Below are positions 37,167 through 45,890 of a stretch of DNA of 64,000 bases, piece after piece; the first letter of the stretch is position 1; each line of letters starts with the position of its first letter. The stretch comes from Zavarzinia marina. Its GTDB lineage: Bacteria; Pseudomonadota; Alphaproteobacteria; Zavarziniales; Zavarziniaceae. The stretch is from assembly GCF_021568905.1 (NCBI RefSeq), contig NZ_JAKGSB010000004.1:124001-188000 (forward strand), in the 5' to 3' direction. Made by a program: the position numbers and the translations under genes. The notes under the pieces were generated by a model. The model was not told the origin of the DNA. It searched no databases and was given only the letters and a program-made list of their open reading frames with translations.

Positions 37167-38954
37167 TCAGCCCGTGGCGGCGGTCCGGTCCCCGCCCCGG
37201 CCGACGCGATTCTTGCCGGCGCGCTTGGCGGCGTACATGGCCCTGTCGGCGTGCCGGGTCAGGGCTTCGACCGTAAGACCGTCCTGGGGCGCCAGGCCAT
37301 AGCCGATGGTCACCCCGAGACCTTCGGGATCGAGTCCCGGGGCAGCCAGGGCATCGATGCAGGCGGCGTGCAGGCGTTCGGCGATCCGGTTCGCCACCTC
37401 CTCGCTCTCGACGCCCTCGACCACCATCACGAATTCGTCGCCGCCCAGACGACAGGCCAGATCCTGCGACCGCGCGATCACGGTGAGGGCTTCGGCGATC
37501 CGTTTCAGCACCATGTCGCCGGTCTCGTGGCCATGGCGGTCGTTGACCGCCTTGAAGCCGTCGAGATCGAGAAGATAGAGCGCGAAGCCGCCGCCGCCGC
37601 GCACCTTCGCTTCCAGCCGGGGGATGCGCGCGCCGAAACCGCGCCGGTTGAGAAGCCCGGTCAGGCCGTCGGTCTCGGCCAGGGCCCGCAGCCTGACGTG
37701 TTCGTCGCGGGCATAGAGTGCTTCGCGCCGCACCGCGGATTCGCGGATCACCATGACCACGATCCAGGTGACGAGATCGAGGAGACCGCCCGCCTGAAGA
37801 GCATGGTCGACGACTTCGGTCCAGGGCAGCCAGCCCCGATGCATGGCGAAGCCGACGGCGAGGGCGGCGGCATGGGGCAGCCAGCCGGCGAACACCCAAT
37901 AGGCGACGGGATCGCCACGCCACGCCCGCCGCAGGGCGACCGGCAGGGCGAGCAGGAAGGGCGACGGCCCGACCACGGCAACCACCATCGCCATGGCGTT
38001 CGGCGATACCACGCCGATGGCGAAGGCCGCGCAGAGCGCCATCAGAAGGACGCCGGCGCCCCGCATGGCCAGCGACATCCGGGGCGAGGCCCGCGCCGCC
38101 TCCAGCGTCCGGTCGACGAAGAACAGTCCGCTCGCCGTCATCAGCACCAGGAAGAAGAGGACGGAATCGCCCCGCGGATTGCTGAGACTCGGCCAAAGGT
38201 GCTGGGCGGCGAAGCCGAAGTAGATGAAGGGGATCATCGCGTTCGACAGGGCGAAGAGCCCGAACCAGCCGTAGAGCGGTTCCCGCGACAGCAGCCCCGC
38301 GCCGAAGCCGTAGAGGGCGAGACAGATGCAGATGGCGAAGAGCGCGCCCTGGACCGCCTGGGTCGACATTTCCTCGGCCACCAGCAGCGGCAGCGGTTCG
38401 AGGGTGAGCGGCGCGAAGAGCGCCAGCGAGAGATATTTGCGCAGGCGGATGTAGATCTCGTACTGGCCGACCGGGCCGATCTCGAGCCCGACCGCCGGAA
38501 AGCGGAAGGGCGTCCGCTGGCTGTGATAGGCGATGCCCTGGCTGCGGAAATCGCGGGATATCAGCCGCCCGTCACGCAGCAGGAAGACATCCACCTCGTC
38601 GATCGGGGTGCTGCGCAGCGCCAGCCACCAATAGGTATCCGTCGGCGTGTTCAGGCGAAGCTCGACGCGCAGCCATACCGCTTCGTCGCGGGGGCCCAGG
38701 TTGCGCGCGGCGGTATCGGGCACGCGGAACTCGTCGCGCCGGGCGGTGACGTCGGCAATGCCGAGGCCGTGGCTCGGATCGGTCAGCATGGTGACCCCAG
38801 GCCAAAGCGGGATGGCGCCGCCCCTGGCGTCGACGACGATCGCTCGGGGTTGCGGAGATGCCGCGCTGCCCTGCGGAACGGAAACGAACAGGGCGCCGGC
38901 GAGGACCATGAGGACGACCGCCCACGGCCGCCACGGATCGCAGATGGCTCTCAC
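37167..38954 (-). CDS. 7TM-DISM diguanylate cyclase
   Basis: 595 residues, GTG start. Signal-like N-terminus, then an extracytoplasmic 7TMR-DISMED2 domain (about 40-190; VWLRVELRLNTPTDTYWWLAL, VDVFLLRDGRLI), seven predicted membrane helices (about 195-395), a linker helix and a GGDEF domain (about 420-585). The active site is intact (RLGGDEFVMV), and an RxxD inhibitory site (RSQD) sits five residues before it, so product feedback is expected. Makes cyclic di-GMP in response to an outside ligand, probably a carbohydrate. Confidence 0.9.
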   Translation of the reverse strand: MRAICDPWRPWAVVLMVLAGALFVSVPQGSAASPQPRAIVVDARGGAIPLWPGVTMLTDPSHGLGIADVTARRDEFRVPDTAARNLGPRDEAVWLRVELRLNTPTDTYWWLALRSTPIDEVDVFLLRDGRLISRDFRSQGIAYHSQRTPFRFPAVGLEIGPVGQYEIYIRLRKYLSLALFAPLTLEPLPLLVAEEMSTQAVQGALFAICICLALYGFGAGLLSREPLYGWFGLFALSNAMIPFIYFGFAAQHLWPSLSNPRGDSVLFFLVLMTASGLFFVDRTLEAARASPRMSLAMRGAGVLLMALCAAFAIGVVSPNAMAMVVAVVGPSPFLLALPVALRRAWRGDPVAYWVFAGWLPHAAALAVGFAMHRGWLPWTEVVDHALQAGGLLDLVTWIVVMVIRESAVRREALYARDEHVRLRALAETDGLTGLLNRRGFGARIPRLEAKVRGGGGFALYLLDLDGFKAVNDRHGHETGDMVLKRIAEALTVIARSQDLACRLGGDEFVMVVEGVESEEVANRIAERLHAACIDALAAPGLDPEGLGVTIGYGLAPQDGLTVEALTRHADRAMYAAKRAGKNRVGRGGDRTAATG

Positions 38955-39068
38955 GCGCCCCCTTTCTTCAGCCCTCGTTCCGGACAGATTGCCCGATGAC
39001 GCGGCCGGTCAGGAAGGAAACTGCCGCCGCAGGTCGGGGCTTCGCCCCCGCTTCGGGAGGAAACCAGC

Positions 39069-40892
39069 CTATTCGACCGTCACGGATTTCGCCAGATTGC
39101 GCGGCTGATCGACGTCCGTGCCCTTGGCGACGGCGGTGTGATAGGCGAGCAATTGCACCGGAATGGCATAGAGCAGCGGCGTGACGAAGGCATGGACCAC
39201 CGGCAGTTCGATGATCTCGGCGGCGTGACGGCCCTCGGTGGCGATGCCCTTGGTGTCGGACAGCAGGACGACGCGCCCGCCCCGCGCCAGCACCTCCTGC
39301 ATGTTCGAGACCGTCTTCTCGAACAGGGGGCCATGGGGCGCCAGCACGATCACCGGCACCTGTTCGTCGATCAGGGCGATGGGGCCATGCTTCAATTCGC
39401 CGGCGGCATAGCCTTCGGCATGGATATAGGAGATTTCCTTCAGCTTCAGGGCGCCTTCCAGCGCCACCGGGAAGGTGACGCCCCGGCCGAGATAGAGGAC
39501 GTCGCGCGCTTCCGACAGCCAGCCCGCGATCTCGCGGATCTTCTCGTCGTGGTTCAGCACTTCGAGGGCGCGCGCCGGCACTTCGGAGAGCGCGGCGCAG
39601 AGGCGCGCCTCCTCCTCCCCGTCCAGGGTGCCGCGCGCCCGAGCGACGGCGAGGACGAGACACATGATCACCGCCAACTGGCAGGTGAAGGCCTTGGTCG
39701 AGGCGACGCCGATCTCGGGCCCGGCCAGGATCGGCAGCACCAGATCCGCCTCCCGCGCCATGGAGCTTTCGGGGACATTGACCAGGGCGACGATGAACTG
39801 ACCCTGCGACCTTGCATAGCGCAGCGCCGCCAGCGTATCCGCCGTCTCCCCCGACTGGGAGACGAAGAGCGCGGCGCCGCCCGTCGGCAGGGGCGCTTCG
39901 CGATAGCGGAATTCGGAGGCGATATCGACCTCCGCCGGCAGGCGCGCCATCTGCTCGAACCAATATTTGGCGACCAGGGCGGCGTAATAGGAGGTGCCGC
40001 AGGCGACGATGGTCAGGCGCGACACCGCCCGCCAGTCGGGTCCGCCCTCGGGCAGGCGCGGCAGGCGCGTGGCGGGATCGAGATAGGTCGCGATGGCGTC
40101 GCCGATCACCTGGGGCTGCTCGAAGATTTCCTTCTGCATGTAGTGTCGGAAATTGCCCTTCTCGATCTGGGAGGGCGACAGCGCCACGGTGCGGATGGAA
40201 CGTTCGGCGGGCCGGTCCTCGTGGTCGAAGACCTGGGCGCCCGCTTTCGAGAGCACGACCCAGTCGCCTTCCTCGAGATAGAGCACGCGGCGCGTCCAGC
40301 TCGACAGCGCCAGGGCGTCGGAGCCGAGGAACATTTCCCCCTCGCCGAAGCCGACCGCGAGCGGGCTGCCCCGCCGCGCCCCGATCAGCAACCCGTCCCT
40401 GCCGGCGAAGAGCATGGCGAGGGCGAAGGCCCCGCGCAGCTTGCGCAGCGCCGCCGCCACGGCGTCCTGGGGCGAGAGACCGTTGTCGATCCCGTCGGAG
40501 ACGAGATGGGCGACCACCTCGCTGTCGGTCTCGCTTTCGAAGACATGGCCGCGCGCGACCAGTTCGTCCTTCAATTCGCGGAAATTCTCGATGATGCCGT
40601 TGTGGACGACGGCGACATGCTCGGTCGCATGGGGGTGGGCATTGACCGTATTGGGCGCGCCATGGGTCGCCCAGCGGGTATGGCCGATCCCGGTGACGCC
40701 GCCCAGCGGCTCGGCCGCGATCAGATCGGCGAGGGCCTGGAGCTTGCCCTCGGCGCGGCGCCGCTCGATCCGGCCGTCCACCAGGCCGGCGAGACCGGCG
40801 CTGTCATAGCCCCGGTATTCGAGCCGGCGCAGGCCGTCCACCAGGCGTTCCGCCACCACTTCCCGACCGACGATACCGACGATGCCGCACAT
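39069..40892 (-). CDS. glmS: Glutamine-fructose-6-phosphate aminotransferase
   Basis: 607 residues. Starts MCGIVGIVGRE with the nucleophilic Cys2 of the class II glutamine amidotransferase; RLEYRGYDSAGLAG and GHTRWATHGAPN follow. Two SIS isomerase domains: VACGTSYYAALVAKYWFE, FVSQSGETADTLAALRYA, GVASTKAFTCQLA; ends with QLLAYHTAVAKGTDVDQPRNLAKSVTVE, the invariant GlmS C-terminus. First step of UDP-GlcNAc synthesis. Seven bases downstream of glmU. The 114-base gap after its stop holds a small GGGGC-TTC-GCCCC hairpin only. Confidence 0.95.
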   Translation of the reverse strand: MCGIVGIVGREVVAERLVDGLRRLEYRGYDSAGLAGLVDGRIERRRAEGKLQALADLIAAEPLGGVTGIGHTRWATHGAPNTVNAHPHATEHVAVVHNGIIENFRELKDELVARGHVFESETDSEVVAHLVSDGIDNGLSPQDAVAAALRKLRGAFALAMLFAGRDGLLIGARRGSPLAVGFGEGEMFLGSDALALSSWTRRVLYLEEGDWVVLSKAGAQVFDHEDRPAERSIRTVALSPSQIEKGNFRHYMQKEIFEQPQVIGDAIATYLDPATRLPRLPEGGPDWRAVSRLTIVACGTSYYAALVAKYWFEQMARLPAEVDIASEFRYREAPLPTGGAALFVSQSGETADTLAALRYARSQGQFIVALVNVPESSMAREADLVLPILAGPEIGVASTKAFTCQLAVIMCLVLAVARARGTLDGEEEARLCAALSEVPARALEVLNHDEKIREIAGWLSEARDVLYLGRGVTFPVALEGALKLKEISYIHAEGYAAGELKHGPIALIDEQVPVIVLAPHGPLFEKTVSNMQEVLARGGRVVLLSDTKGIATEGRHAAEIIELPVVHAFVTPLLYAIPVQLLAYHTAVAKGTDVDQPRNLAKSVTVE

Positions 40893-40899
40893 GGATGGC

Positions 40900-42267
40900 T
40901 CACTCCTTCGTCTTGGACTTCAAGGCGTCGCGCATGGCGGCGCGAAAGCGCGCGGCCCAGCCCGGCTTCTGCACCGGGCGCGCCCGTTCGAGATAGAGCG
41001 CGTCCGCCGCGACCGGCTCCACCACCACGGAACCGGCGCCGACGATCGCGCCGTCACCCACGCTGACCGGCGCCACCAGGGCGGTGTTGGAGCCGATGAA
41101 GGCGCCTTCGCCGATCTCGGTCCGCGCCTTGTTGAAACCGTCGTAATTGCAGGTGATGGTGCCCGCGCCGATATTGGCCCCGGCGCCCACGGTAGCGTCG
41201 CCCAGATAGGTCAGGTGATTAGCCTTGGCGCCTTCGCCCAGCACCGCATTCTTCAATTCGACGAAATTGCCGACATGGGCCCCCTTGCCGACGACGGCGC
41301 CGGGGCGCAGCCGGGCGAAGGGCCCGACGATGGCGCCGGCCTCGACCGTCGCACCCTCGATATGGCTGAAGGCATGGATGCGAACGCCGTCCGCCACCTT
41401 GACTTTCGGCCCGAACACGACATGGGGGGCCACGGTGACGTCGCGCCCCAATTCGGTATCGAGGGCGAGGCGGACCGAGACCGGATCCTCGAAACTGACC
41501 CCCGCCGCCATATGACGGCGGCGCAGGCGATCCTGCATCACGCCCTCCGCCTCGGCCAGCTCGACCCGGCTGTTGACGCCCAGCACCTCGTCGGCCGCGC
41601 CTTCGACCACGGCGACGGCAAGCCCGCGCAGGCGGGCGATGGCCACCACGTCGGTCAGATAGAATTCGCCCTTGGCGTTGGTGTCGTCGATGGCGCCGAC
41701 CAGATCCGCCAGATGTTCGGCCCGGATCGCCATGACACCGGCGTTGCACAGGGGGATCGCCAATTGCTCGGCATTCGCCTCCGCCGCCTCGACGATGGCG
41801 GCGAGACCGCCTTCGCCGTCGGTGACCAGGCGACCATAGGCACCGGGCTGGTCGGGCCGGAAGCCGAGCACGGCGACGGCGACATTCGGCGCATCCAGGG
41901 CGGCACGCAGGCGGCCCAGGGTTTCCGCCTCGATCAGGGGCGTATCGCCGAACAGGATCAGTACACCGCCCTCCTGGCCGCGCAGCAGCGGCAGGGCGGC
42001 GGCGACCGCGTGCCCGGTGCCGCGCGGCGGATCCTGGATCGCGATCTCGATCCCCGGCAGGCTGTCGCCCACGTCGACCAGGGCCGGCGACAATACGGCG
42101 ACCAGGTGATCGGCGCCGGACGCGCGGGCGGCGGCGGCGACGTGATGGATCAAGGGCACGCCCGCCACCGGATGCAGGACCTTCGGCAGGTCGGAGCGCA
42201 TGCGCGTGCCCTTGCCGGCGGCAAGGATCACGGCGGCGGTCTTCGACGAAATGGCAGGGGCGGTCAT
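40900..42267 (-). CDS. glmU: Bifunctional N-acetylglucosamine-1-phosphate uridyltransferase / acetyltransferase
   Basis: 455 residues from ATG 42267, the usual GlmU size; the extra frame to 42336 would add a non-conserved leader. Nucleotidyltransferase site AVILAAGKGTRMRSDLPKVLHPVAG, GTGHAVAAALPLL, LFGDTPL; C-terminal left-handed beta-helix (GAIVGPFARLRPGAVVGKGAHVGNFVELKNA, ITCNYDGFNKARTEIGEGAFIGSNTALVAPV). Makes UDP-GlcNAc for cell wall and LPS. Operon with glmS. Confidence 0.95.
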   Translation of the reverse strand: MTAPAISSKTAAVILAAGKGTRMRSDLPKVLHPVAGVPLIHHVAAAARASGADHLVAVLSPALVDVGDSLPGIEIAIQDPPRGTGHAVAAALPLLRGQEGGVLILFGDTPLIEAETLGRLRAALDAPNVAVAVLGFRPDQPGAYGRLVTDGEGGLAAIVEAAEANAEQLAIPLCNAGVMAIRAEHLADLVGAIDDTNAKGEFYLTDVVAIARLRGLAVAVVEGAADEVLGVNSRVELAEAEGVMQDRLRRRHMAAGVSFEDPVSVRLALDTELGRDVTVAPHVVFGPKVKVADGVRIHAFSHIEGATVEAGAIVGPFARLRPGAVVGKGAHVGNFVELKNAVLGEGAKANHLTYLGDATVGAGANIGAGTITCNYDGFNKARTEIGEGAFIGSNTALVAPVSVGDGAIVGAGSVVVEPVAADALYLERARPVQKPGWAARFRAAMRDALKSKTKE

Positions 42268-42381
42268 GAGATCACTCGACACGGACGGATTCGCGGGCGA
42301 CAAGGTGCCACAGGCCGCCGGCCTTAAGACAGTCACCTTTTATTGCAAAGTCTTGCGCTGCCCGCGCACACTGCCGCCATC

Positions 42382-43107
42382 ATGTCGAGCTGCGAAATCC
42401 TGCCCTTCACCGCCAGTCTGCCCGATACGGTCGTCTTCGACCTGGACGGCACATTGATCGACAGCGCCCCGGACCTGACCGGCGCCCTGAACGCCACCCT
42501 CGCCACCCTCGGCCTCGCCGCGATCCCGGAGGACGAGGTGCGCCACATGGTCGGCCATGGCGCCCGCAAGCTGATCGAGCGCGGGCTCGAAGCCCATGCC
42601 GTGCCGAAATCCGCGACCGAGGTCGATGCCCTGGTCGAATGGTTCATCCGCTATTACGCCGGCCATGTCGCCGACCGTTCGGTCGCCTTTCCGGGCGTCG
42701 CCGCCACCCTGAACTGGCTCAGGGCGCGCGGCGTCCGCCTCGGCGTCTGCACCAACAAGCCCGAAGCCTTGGCGAAGCAGGTGCTGATCGCCCTCGAACT
42801 GGACGGGTTCTTCCCGGCCCGGGCGATCCTCGGCGGCGACAGTCTCCCCGTGAAGAAGCCGGACGGCCGCCACCTGATCGCCACGGTCGAGGCGCTGGAG
42901 GGCGATCTGACCCGCACCCTGATGGTCGGCGACAGCTCGACCGACCTGCGCGCCGCGCGCGATGCCGGCGTTCCGGTGGTGCTGGTCTCCTTCGGCTATA
43001 CCCCGGTGCCGGCCCACGAACTGGACCCGGACGCGGTGATCGACCATTTCGCCGATCTGACCAAGGTCATGCCACAGGTGCTTGACAGGCACCGCGCGCG
43101 CTACTAA
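42382..43107 (+). CDS. gph: Phosphoglycolate phosphatase
   Basis: 241 residues from ATG 42382. HAD motif I VVFDLDGTLIDSAPDL, motif II VCTNKPEALAK, motif III Lys in PVKKPDGRHL and motif IV MVGDSSTDLRAARDAG, in the order of Gph. Removes phosphate from 2-phosphoglycolate formed in DNA repair. Divergent from glmU with 114 bases between starts, which must include both promoters. Confidence 0.85.
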   Translation: MSSCEILPFTASLPDTVVFDLDGTLIDSAPDLTGALNATLATLGLAAIPEDEVRHMVGHGARKLIERGLEAHAVPKSATEVDALVEWFIRYYAGHVADRSVAFPGVAATLNWLRARGVRLGVCTNKPEALAKQVLIALELDGFFPARAILGGDSLPVKKPDGRHLIATVEALEGDLTRTLMVGDSSTDLRAARDAGVPVVLVSFGYTPVPAHELDPDAVIDHFADLTKVMPQVLDRHRARY

Positions 43108-43128
43108 ACATCCGGGCCTCGACGGAAT

Positions 43129-43203
43129 GGGCGCGTAGCTCAGCGGGAGAGCATCGCCTTCACACGGCGGGGGTCACAGGTTCAATCCCTGTCGCGCCCA
43201 CCA
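43129..43203 (+). tRNA. tRNA-Val (CAC)
   Basis: 75 bases with encoded CCA. Acceptor GGGCGCG/CGCGCCC, D arm GCTC-GAGC, anticodon arm CGCCT-TCACACG-GCGGG region giving anticodon CAC, and T arm ACAGG-TTCAATC-CCTGT. Located 21 bases after gph. Confidence 0.9.
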
Positions 43204-43229
43204 TTCCATCCCCACACAGATCATTGCGG

Positions 43230-43547
43230 TCAAAGCCGGCTTTCGAGCCGTGCGATCAAATCCATGCGCTCGTGCAGCACGGCGACGATGATCGTCCGCA
43301 CGCCGTCCCTGACGAAAAAGATGTAGTGGTGCCGGCAGCGGCGATAGCCGGTCAACGCCCGCAGCGCCGGGAACGGCCTGTGGCGGATTTCCCCCGTGGC
43401 AAGCCCAAGGCATTCCGCTTCCAGCGCCTCGATATAGTGCTCGGCCTGCTCTTCACCCCATGTGTTGCTGGTATAGGTCCAGATGGCGGCGAGATCCGCC
43501 AGGGCCGCCTCAGTATATTCGAGGCCTGCATATTCAAGGCCCGCCAT
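43230..43547 (-). CDS. ParE/RelE-family toxin
   Basis: 105 residues. EYTEAALADLAAIWTYTSNTWGEEQAEHYIEALEAECLGLA, RPFPALRALTGYRRCRHHYIFFVRDG and RTIIVAVLHERMDLIARLESRL give the complete ParE fold with the terminal VxHxRMD motif. Toxins of this type poison gyrase. A short duplicated start (MAGLEYAGLEYTE) is unusual. Placed one base after the antitoxin; stop is 27 bases from the tRNA-Val. Confidence 0.85.
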   Translation of the reverse strand: MAGLEYAGLEYTEAALADLAAIWTYTSNTWGEEQAEHYIEALEAECLGLATGEIRHRPFPALRALTGYRRCRHHYIFFVRDGVRTIIVAVLHERMDLIARLESRL

Positions 43548-43548
43548 C

Positions 43549-43815
43549 TCAGCCCTTGGCGCGGGCCTTGACGTGCTTCAGAAGATCGCCCGGCGGAATA
43601 CCGACCGTTTCACCGGCCTTGACCTGTTCGACACGGGATTTCAGGAAATCCGCCAGTGTTTGCATCGCCTCATCCTCGCTCATCGCCGCTACATCGGGCA
43701 CATCCTTCAGCGTCCGGCTCAGGACGAATTCCTTGATGGTCTGTCCGTTCAGTGCCGCAACGGCCTTAAGGCGCTGGTGTTCCTGGGTGGTGAGATCGAT
43801 GGAGAGGCGGGGCAT
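43549..43815 (-). CDS. ParD-like ribbon-helix-helix antitoxin
   Basis: 88 residues from ATG 43815 with AAAGGAA upstream. RLSIDLTTQEHQRLKAVAALNGQTIKEFVLSRTL is a ribbon-helix-helix DNA-binding domain of the RHH/CopG type; the rest (MQTLADFLKSRVEQVKAGE) should wrap the toxin. Precedes the toxin, as usual. A palindrome 39-64 bases upstream is its probable autoregulatory operator. Confidence 0.8.
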   Translation of the reverse strand: MPRLSIDLTTQEHQRLKAVAALNGQTIKEFVLSRTLKDVPDVAAMSEDEAMQTLADFLKSRVEQVKAGETVGIPPGDLLKHVKARAKG

Positions 43816-43853
43816 GGCGGTTCCTTTCGCCCTCATGGGACGGGTCACTTACA

Positions 43854-43879
43854 CACATTACAACATTTGCTGTAATGTG
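43854..43879. promoter_or_regulatory. Operator palindrome of the ParDE-type module
   Basis: CACATTACA (43854-43862) and TGTAATGTG (43871-43879) form perfect 9-base arms with an 8-base spacer. It is AT-rich and lies just upstream of the antitoxin gene, as expected for binding of a ribbon-helix-helix antitoxin. Confidence 0.65.
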
Positions 43880-43908
43880 GGCACTAGCCGGCAAAAGACA
43901 CCGTGGCG

Positions 43909-45717
43909 TCAGAACGGGAAGACCAGCGGCGTCATGGCCACGGTGACGATGCCTATCAGGATGGTCAGGGGCACGCCGATGCGCAGGAAATCGCCGAAAC
44001 TATAGCCGCCGGGGGCCACCACCAGGGTGACCACGGGGGTCGAGACCGGGGTCGAGAAGGCGGCGGAGGCGCCCATCAGCACGGTGATCGCGAAGGGGTA
44101 AGGCGAGACGTCGAGGGCCTGGGCGGCATTGATGGCGATCGGGGTCAGCAGCACGGCGGTCGCGGTATTCGACAGCACCAGGCCGATGACGGCGGTCAGC
44201 AGGAACAGGACCGCCATCATGACCCTGGGCGAATCCGCGCCGACGACGTCGAACAGCATCTCGACGATCGCCTGGGAACCGCCCGTCCCCTCGAGCGCGT
44301 CGGCGAGCGGCAGCATGCCGGCGACGAGGACGATGCTGCTCCAGTTGACCGCGCGATAGGCGGTCTCGGGGGTCAGGGTACCGCACAGGATGGCGGCGAT
44401 CGCGGCCAGCAGCACGGCGACCACCACGGGCACGATGTTCAGCACGCTGAGCGCCACCATGCCGCCGAGAATGGCCAGCGCGACGAGGAATTTCTCGGCC
44501 GCCTGGGGCACGCCGCGCCGGTCGCCCGGCATGGCCAGCAGCACGAAATCGTGGGTCTTCTCGATCAGGGCATCGATCATGGCCCAGGGGCCGGCGACCA
44601 TCAGGCGGTCGTTGGCGCGCAGCTTGAGGCTGCGCGGTGCCGGCTGCGGCGGTTCTGCACCATGCAGCAGGCCCATGGGCTCGAGGCCGAAACCGTCGCG
44701 GAATTCGTCGTTGGTGAGGGACCGGCCGACCAGCGGGGCTTCGGGATGGACCATCACCTCGGCCGCGCCGACGGCGGGCAGCCAGTCACCGCGCACGTCC
44801 TGCAGGGTTTCGGCCAGGGAAAAATCCGGCCGCGCGGTCAGGCTCGCGATTGCCGCCGGATCGGCGAGGACCAGCAGTTGATCGCCCGCGCGGAGTTCCA
44901 TGCCGGGCGCGAAGGCGACGGGAACCAGGCCCTGGCCGGGGCGCGGACGGCGCCGGGCCAGGATGCGGCAGCCCGCCAGATCCTCGATCGCGGGCGACGA
45001 CGCCTCGACCGTGACCACATGCATCCGCCCCGTGATGCCGTAACGCCGGTTCAGACCGGCGATGGAATGGTCCCGCCCCGCGCCCGCCCCTGCCGGATCG
45101 GCGCCGGCGCGGGCCAGCAGCGGCCGCGCGACGAAGACGCAATAGACGATGGCGAGCACCAGGATGACGATGCCGATGGGCAGGAAGGAGAAGAAGCCGA
45201 GCGGTTCGTAGCCGTCGTCGACGAGACCGTCGCTGACCACCAGATTGGGCGGCGTCGCGATCAGGGTCAGCATGCCGCTGATCAGCGCGGCATAGGACAT
45301 GGGCAGCAGCAGCTTGGACCGCGCGATTCCGGTGTCGGCGGCAATCCGCGCGATGATCGGGATGAAGATGGCGACGACGGCGGTCGAGCTCATGGCGCTG
45401 CCGAGCACGGCGGCCGCGACCATCAGGAGAACCAGGAGGCGGATCTCGTTGCCGCCGCCCCGTTCCAGGATGAAACTGCCGACGGCCCGGGCGACGCCGG
45501 TCCGGTCCAGCATTTCGCCCACCACCAGCAGGCAGGCGACCATGACGACGACCGAACTGCCGAAGCCCGACAGCGCCTGGCCGGTCGACAGCACGCCCGA
45601 GACGATGAGGGCGATCACGACCGTCAGGGCGACGAAATCATAGCGGACGCGATTGCTGGCCATCATCGCGGCGGCGACGCCGGTGAGGACCAGGACGAAG
45701 ACGGCTTCATGGGACAT
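43909..45717 (-). CDS. SLC13-family permease with RCK_C domains
   Basis: 602 residues from ATG 45717 (MSHEAVFVLVLTG). About 10-12 transmembrane segments split in two halves around a cytoplasmic region (about 225-400) carrying two TrkA-C/RCK_C-type domains (VPVAFAPGMELRAGDQLLVLADP, LKLRANDRLMVAGPW). Conserved SLC13 parts: SSTAVVAIFIPIIARIA, LISGMLTLIATPPNLVVSDGL and LSNTATAVLLTPIAINAA. Likely a Na+-coupled dicarboxylate or sulfate transporter; substrate undecided. The 173-base gap upstream contains inverted CCGG-rich repeats only. Confidence 0.8.
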   Translation of the reverse strand: MSHEAVFVLVLTGVAAAMMASNRVRYDFVALTVVIALIVSGVLSTGQALSGFGSSVVVMVACLLVVGEMLDRTGVARAVGSFILERGGGNEIRLLVLLMVAAAVLGSAMSSTAVVAIFIPIIARIAADTGIARSKLLLPMSYAALISGMLTLIATPPNLVVSDGLVDDGYEPLGFFSFLPIGIVILVLAIVYCVFVARPLLARAGADPAGAGAGRDHSIAGLNRRYGITGRMHVVTVEASSPAIEDLAGCRILARRRPRPGQGLVPVAFAPGMELRAGDQLLVLADPAAIASLTARPDFSLAETLQDVRGDWLPAVGAAEVMVHPEAPLVGRSLTNDEFRDGFGLEPMGLLHGAEPPQPAPRSLKLRANDRLMVAGPWAMIDALIEKTHDFVLLAMPGDRRGVPQAAEKFLVALAILGGMVALSVLNIVPVVVAVLLAAIAAILCGTLTPETAYRAVNWSSIVLVAGMLPLADALEGTGGSQAIVEMLFDVVGADSPRVMMAVLFLLTAVIGLVLSNTATAVLLTPIAINAAQALDVSPYPFAITVLMGASAAFSTPVSTPVVTLVVAPGGYSFGDFLRIGVPLTILIGIVTVAMTPLVFPF

Positions 45718-45890
45718 GGCAAGCAACCGGATCGAAACCCCGGACGACCGGGCACGGCGGACGGTGTCCGGGATCGCGCCCGCCGGCATTCGGGCGGGGC
45801 TTCCGGGCGGCACCATCCTAGCCGCGAATTGAAGATCAAACGGTTAAACAACCGGCGGCGCTTCGGGTTCCGGCGCGATGAAAAACGGCT

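Noticed and set aside
38965-39068. Strong terminator after glmS
   Set aside because: Only a GGGGC-TTC-GCCCC stem without a T run on the relevant strand; not reported as a terminator.
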